Source: Desulfarculus sp. (GTDB taxonomy: Bacteria > Desulfobacterota > Desulfarculia > Desulfarculales > Desulfarculaceae). Taken from it: a DNA stretch of 6,123 nucleotides. Positions within the stretch are counted from its first letter, which is position 1. Each line of letters opens with the position of its first letter. The notes beneath the pieces were generated by a model. That model had not been told where the DNA came from. It saw only the letters and a program-made list of their open reading frames with translations, and searched no databases. Positions 5,968 through 6,123 of the stretch are shown here, piece by piece. The position numbers and the translations under genes are program-made. The stretch lies in the NCBI GenBank assembly GCA_020216625.1, contig JAIUYB010000153.1, positions 1-6,123 of the forward strand. Direction: 5' to 3'.

Positions 5968-6123
5968 ATGGCCAGAGTCACGGTCGAGGATTGCCTGGAA
6001 AAGATCGATAACCGCTTCGCCCTGGTGCACCTGGCCGCCAAGCGGGTGCGCCAGCTCCGGGACGGGGCCCCGCCCTACCTGGAGTCCAAGAACAAGGAGA
6101 TCGTGGTGGCCCTGCGCGAGGTG
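5968..6123 (+). CDS. rpoZ: DNA-directed RNA polymerase omega subunit, 3'-truncated by the window edge
   Basis: The first 52 codons are present and remain open to the end of the window. The opening [20 protein letters not shown] is nearly diagnostic for omega (E. coli begins MARVTVQDAVEKIGNRF), followed by the conserved AAKRVRQL at 23-30 and by [10 protein letters not shown] at 43-52, matching the VIALREI region. Omega binds the beta' subunit, helps polymerase assembly, and in many proteobacteria forms part of a (p)ppGpp binding site. Usual length is about 65-100 residues, so perhaps a fifth to a half is missing. The start is supported by AGGAAGG 5 nt upstream. It follows the DUF4340 gene by 74 nt on the same strand; a functional link to the ABC genes is not implied. 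Confidence 0.95.
   Translation, partial: MARVTVEDCLEKIDNRFALVHLAAKRVRQLRDGAPPYLESKNKEIVVALREV

Overview
The window is about 6.1 kb of GC-rich DNA with all genes on the + strand, densely packed, and with strong G/C third-position bias. The protein types (a GldA/GldF/GldG-like ABC system with a DUF4340 partner, a tandem nitroreductase of the SagB type, and an RNA polymerase omega subunit) together with the base composition suggest a GC-rich Gram-negative bacterium, most likely of the Desulfobacterota/deltaproteobacterial kind. That placement is an inference from protein style and was not tested.

Layout. Positions 1-981 hold the 3' part of a SagB-type tandem nitroreductase; its beginning lies upstream of the window. 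Positions 982-1186 form a 205-nt intergenic region with a good sigma70-type promoter (TTTACA, 17 nt, TAAAAA) and a roughly 160-nt leader containing several inverted repeats. Positions 1187-5893 are four tightly overlapping genes: an ABC ATPase, an ABC-2 type permease, a GldG-like membrane-anchored auxiliary protein, and a membrane-anchored DUF4340 protein. Neighbouring genes overlap by 4 to 13 nt. A 74-nt spacer with a GC-rich stem-loop follows, and from 5968 the window ends inside rpoZ (RNA polymerase omega).

How the genes work together. The ATPase and permease should form the energised core of an ABC-2 exporter-like complex in the inner membrane. The GldG-like protein has three N-terminal helices and one C-terminal helix, and it should display a roughly 400-residue domain on the periplasmic side. 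The DUF4340 protein, anchored by one N-terminal helix, shows three internal repeats of about 136 residues and is probably a second periplasmic part of the same machine. In Bacteroidota the related GldA/F/G proteins are linked to gliding; outside that group the substrate and role of this four-gene set are not established. The nitroreductase has no recognisable partner here, and rpoZ is a housekeeping gene that happens to follow.

No tRNA, rRNA, CRISPR array, insertion sequence or phage feature was seen. The most interesting items are the conserved-looking but functionally unassigned ABC/GldG/DUF4340 operon, the threefold repeat in the DUF4340 protein, and the structured leader before the operon.
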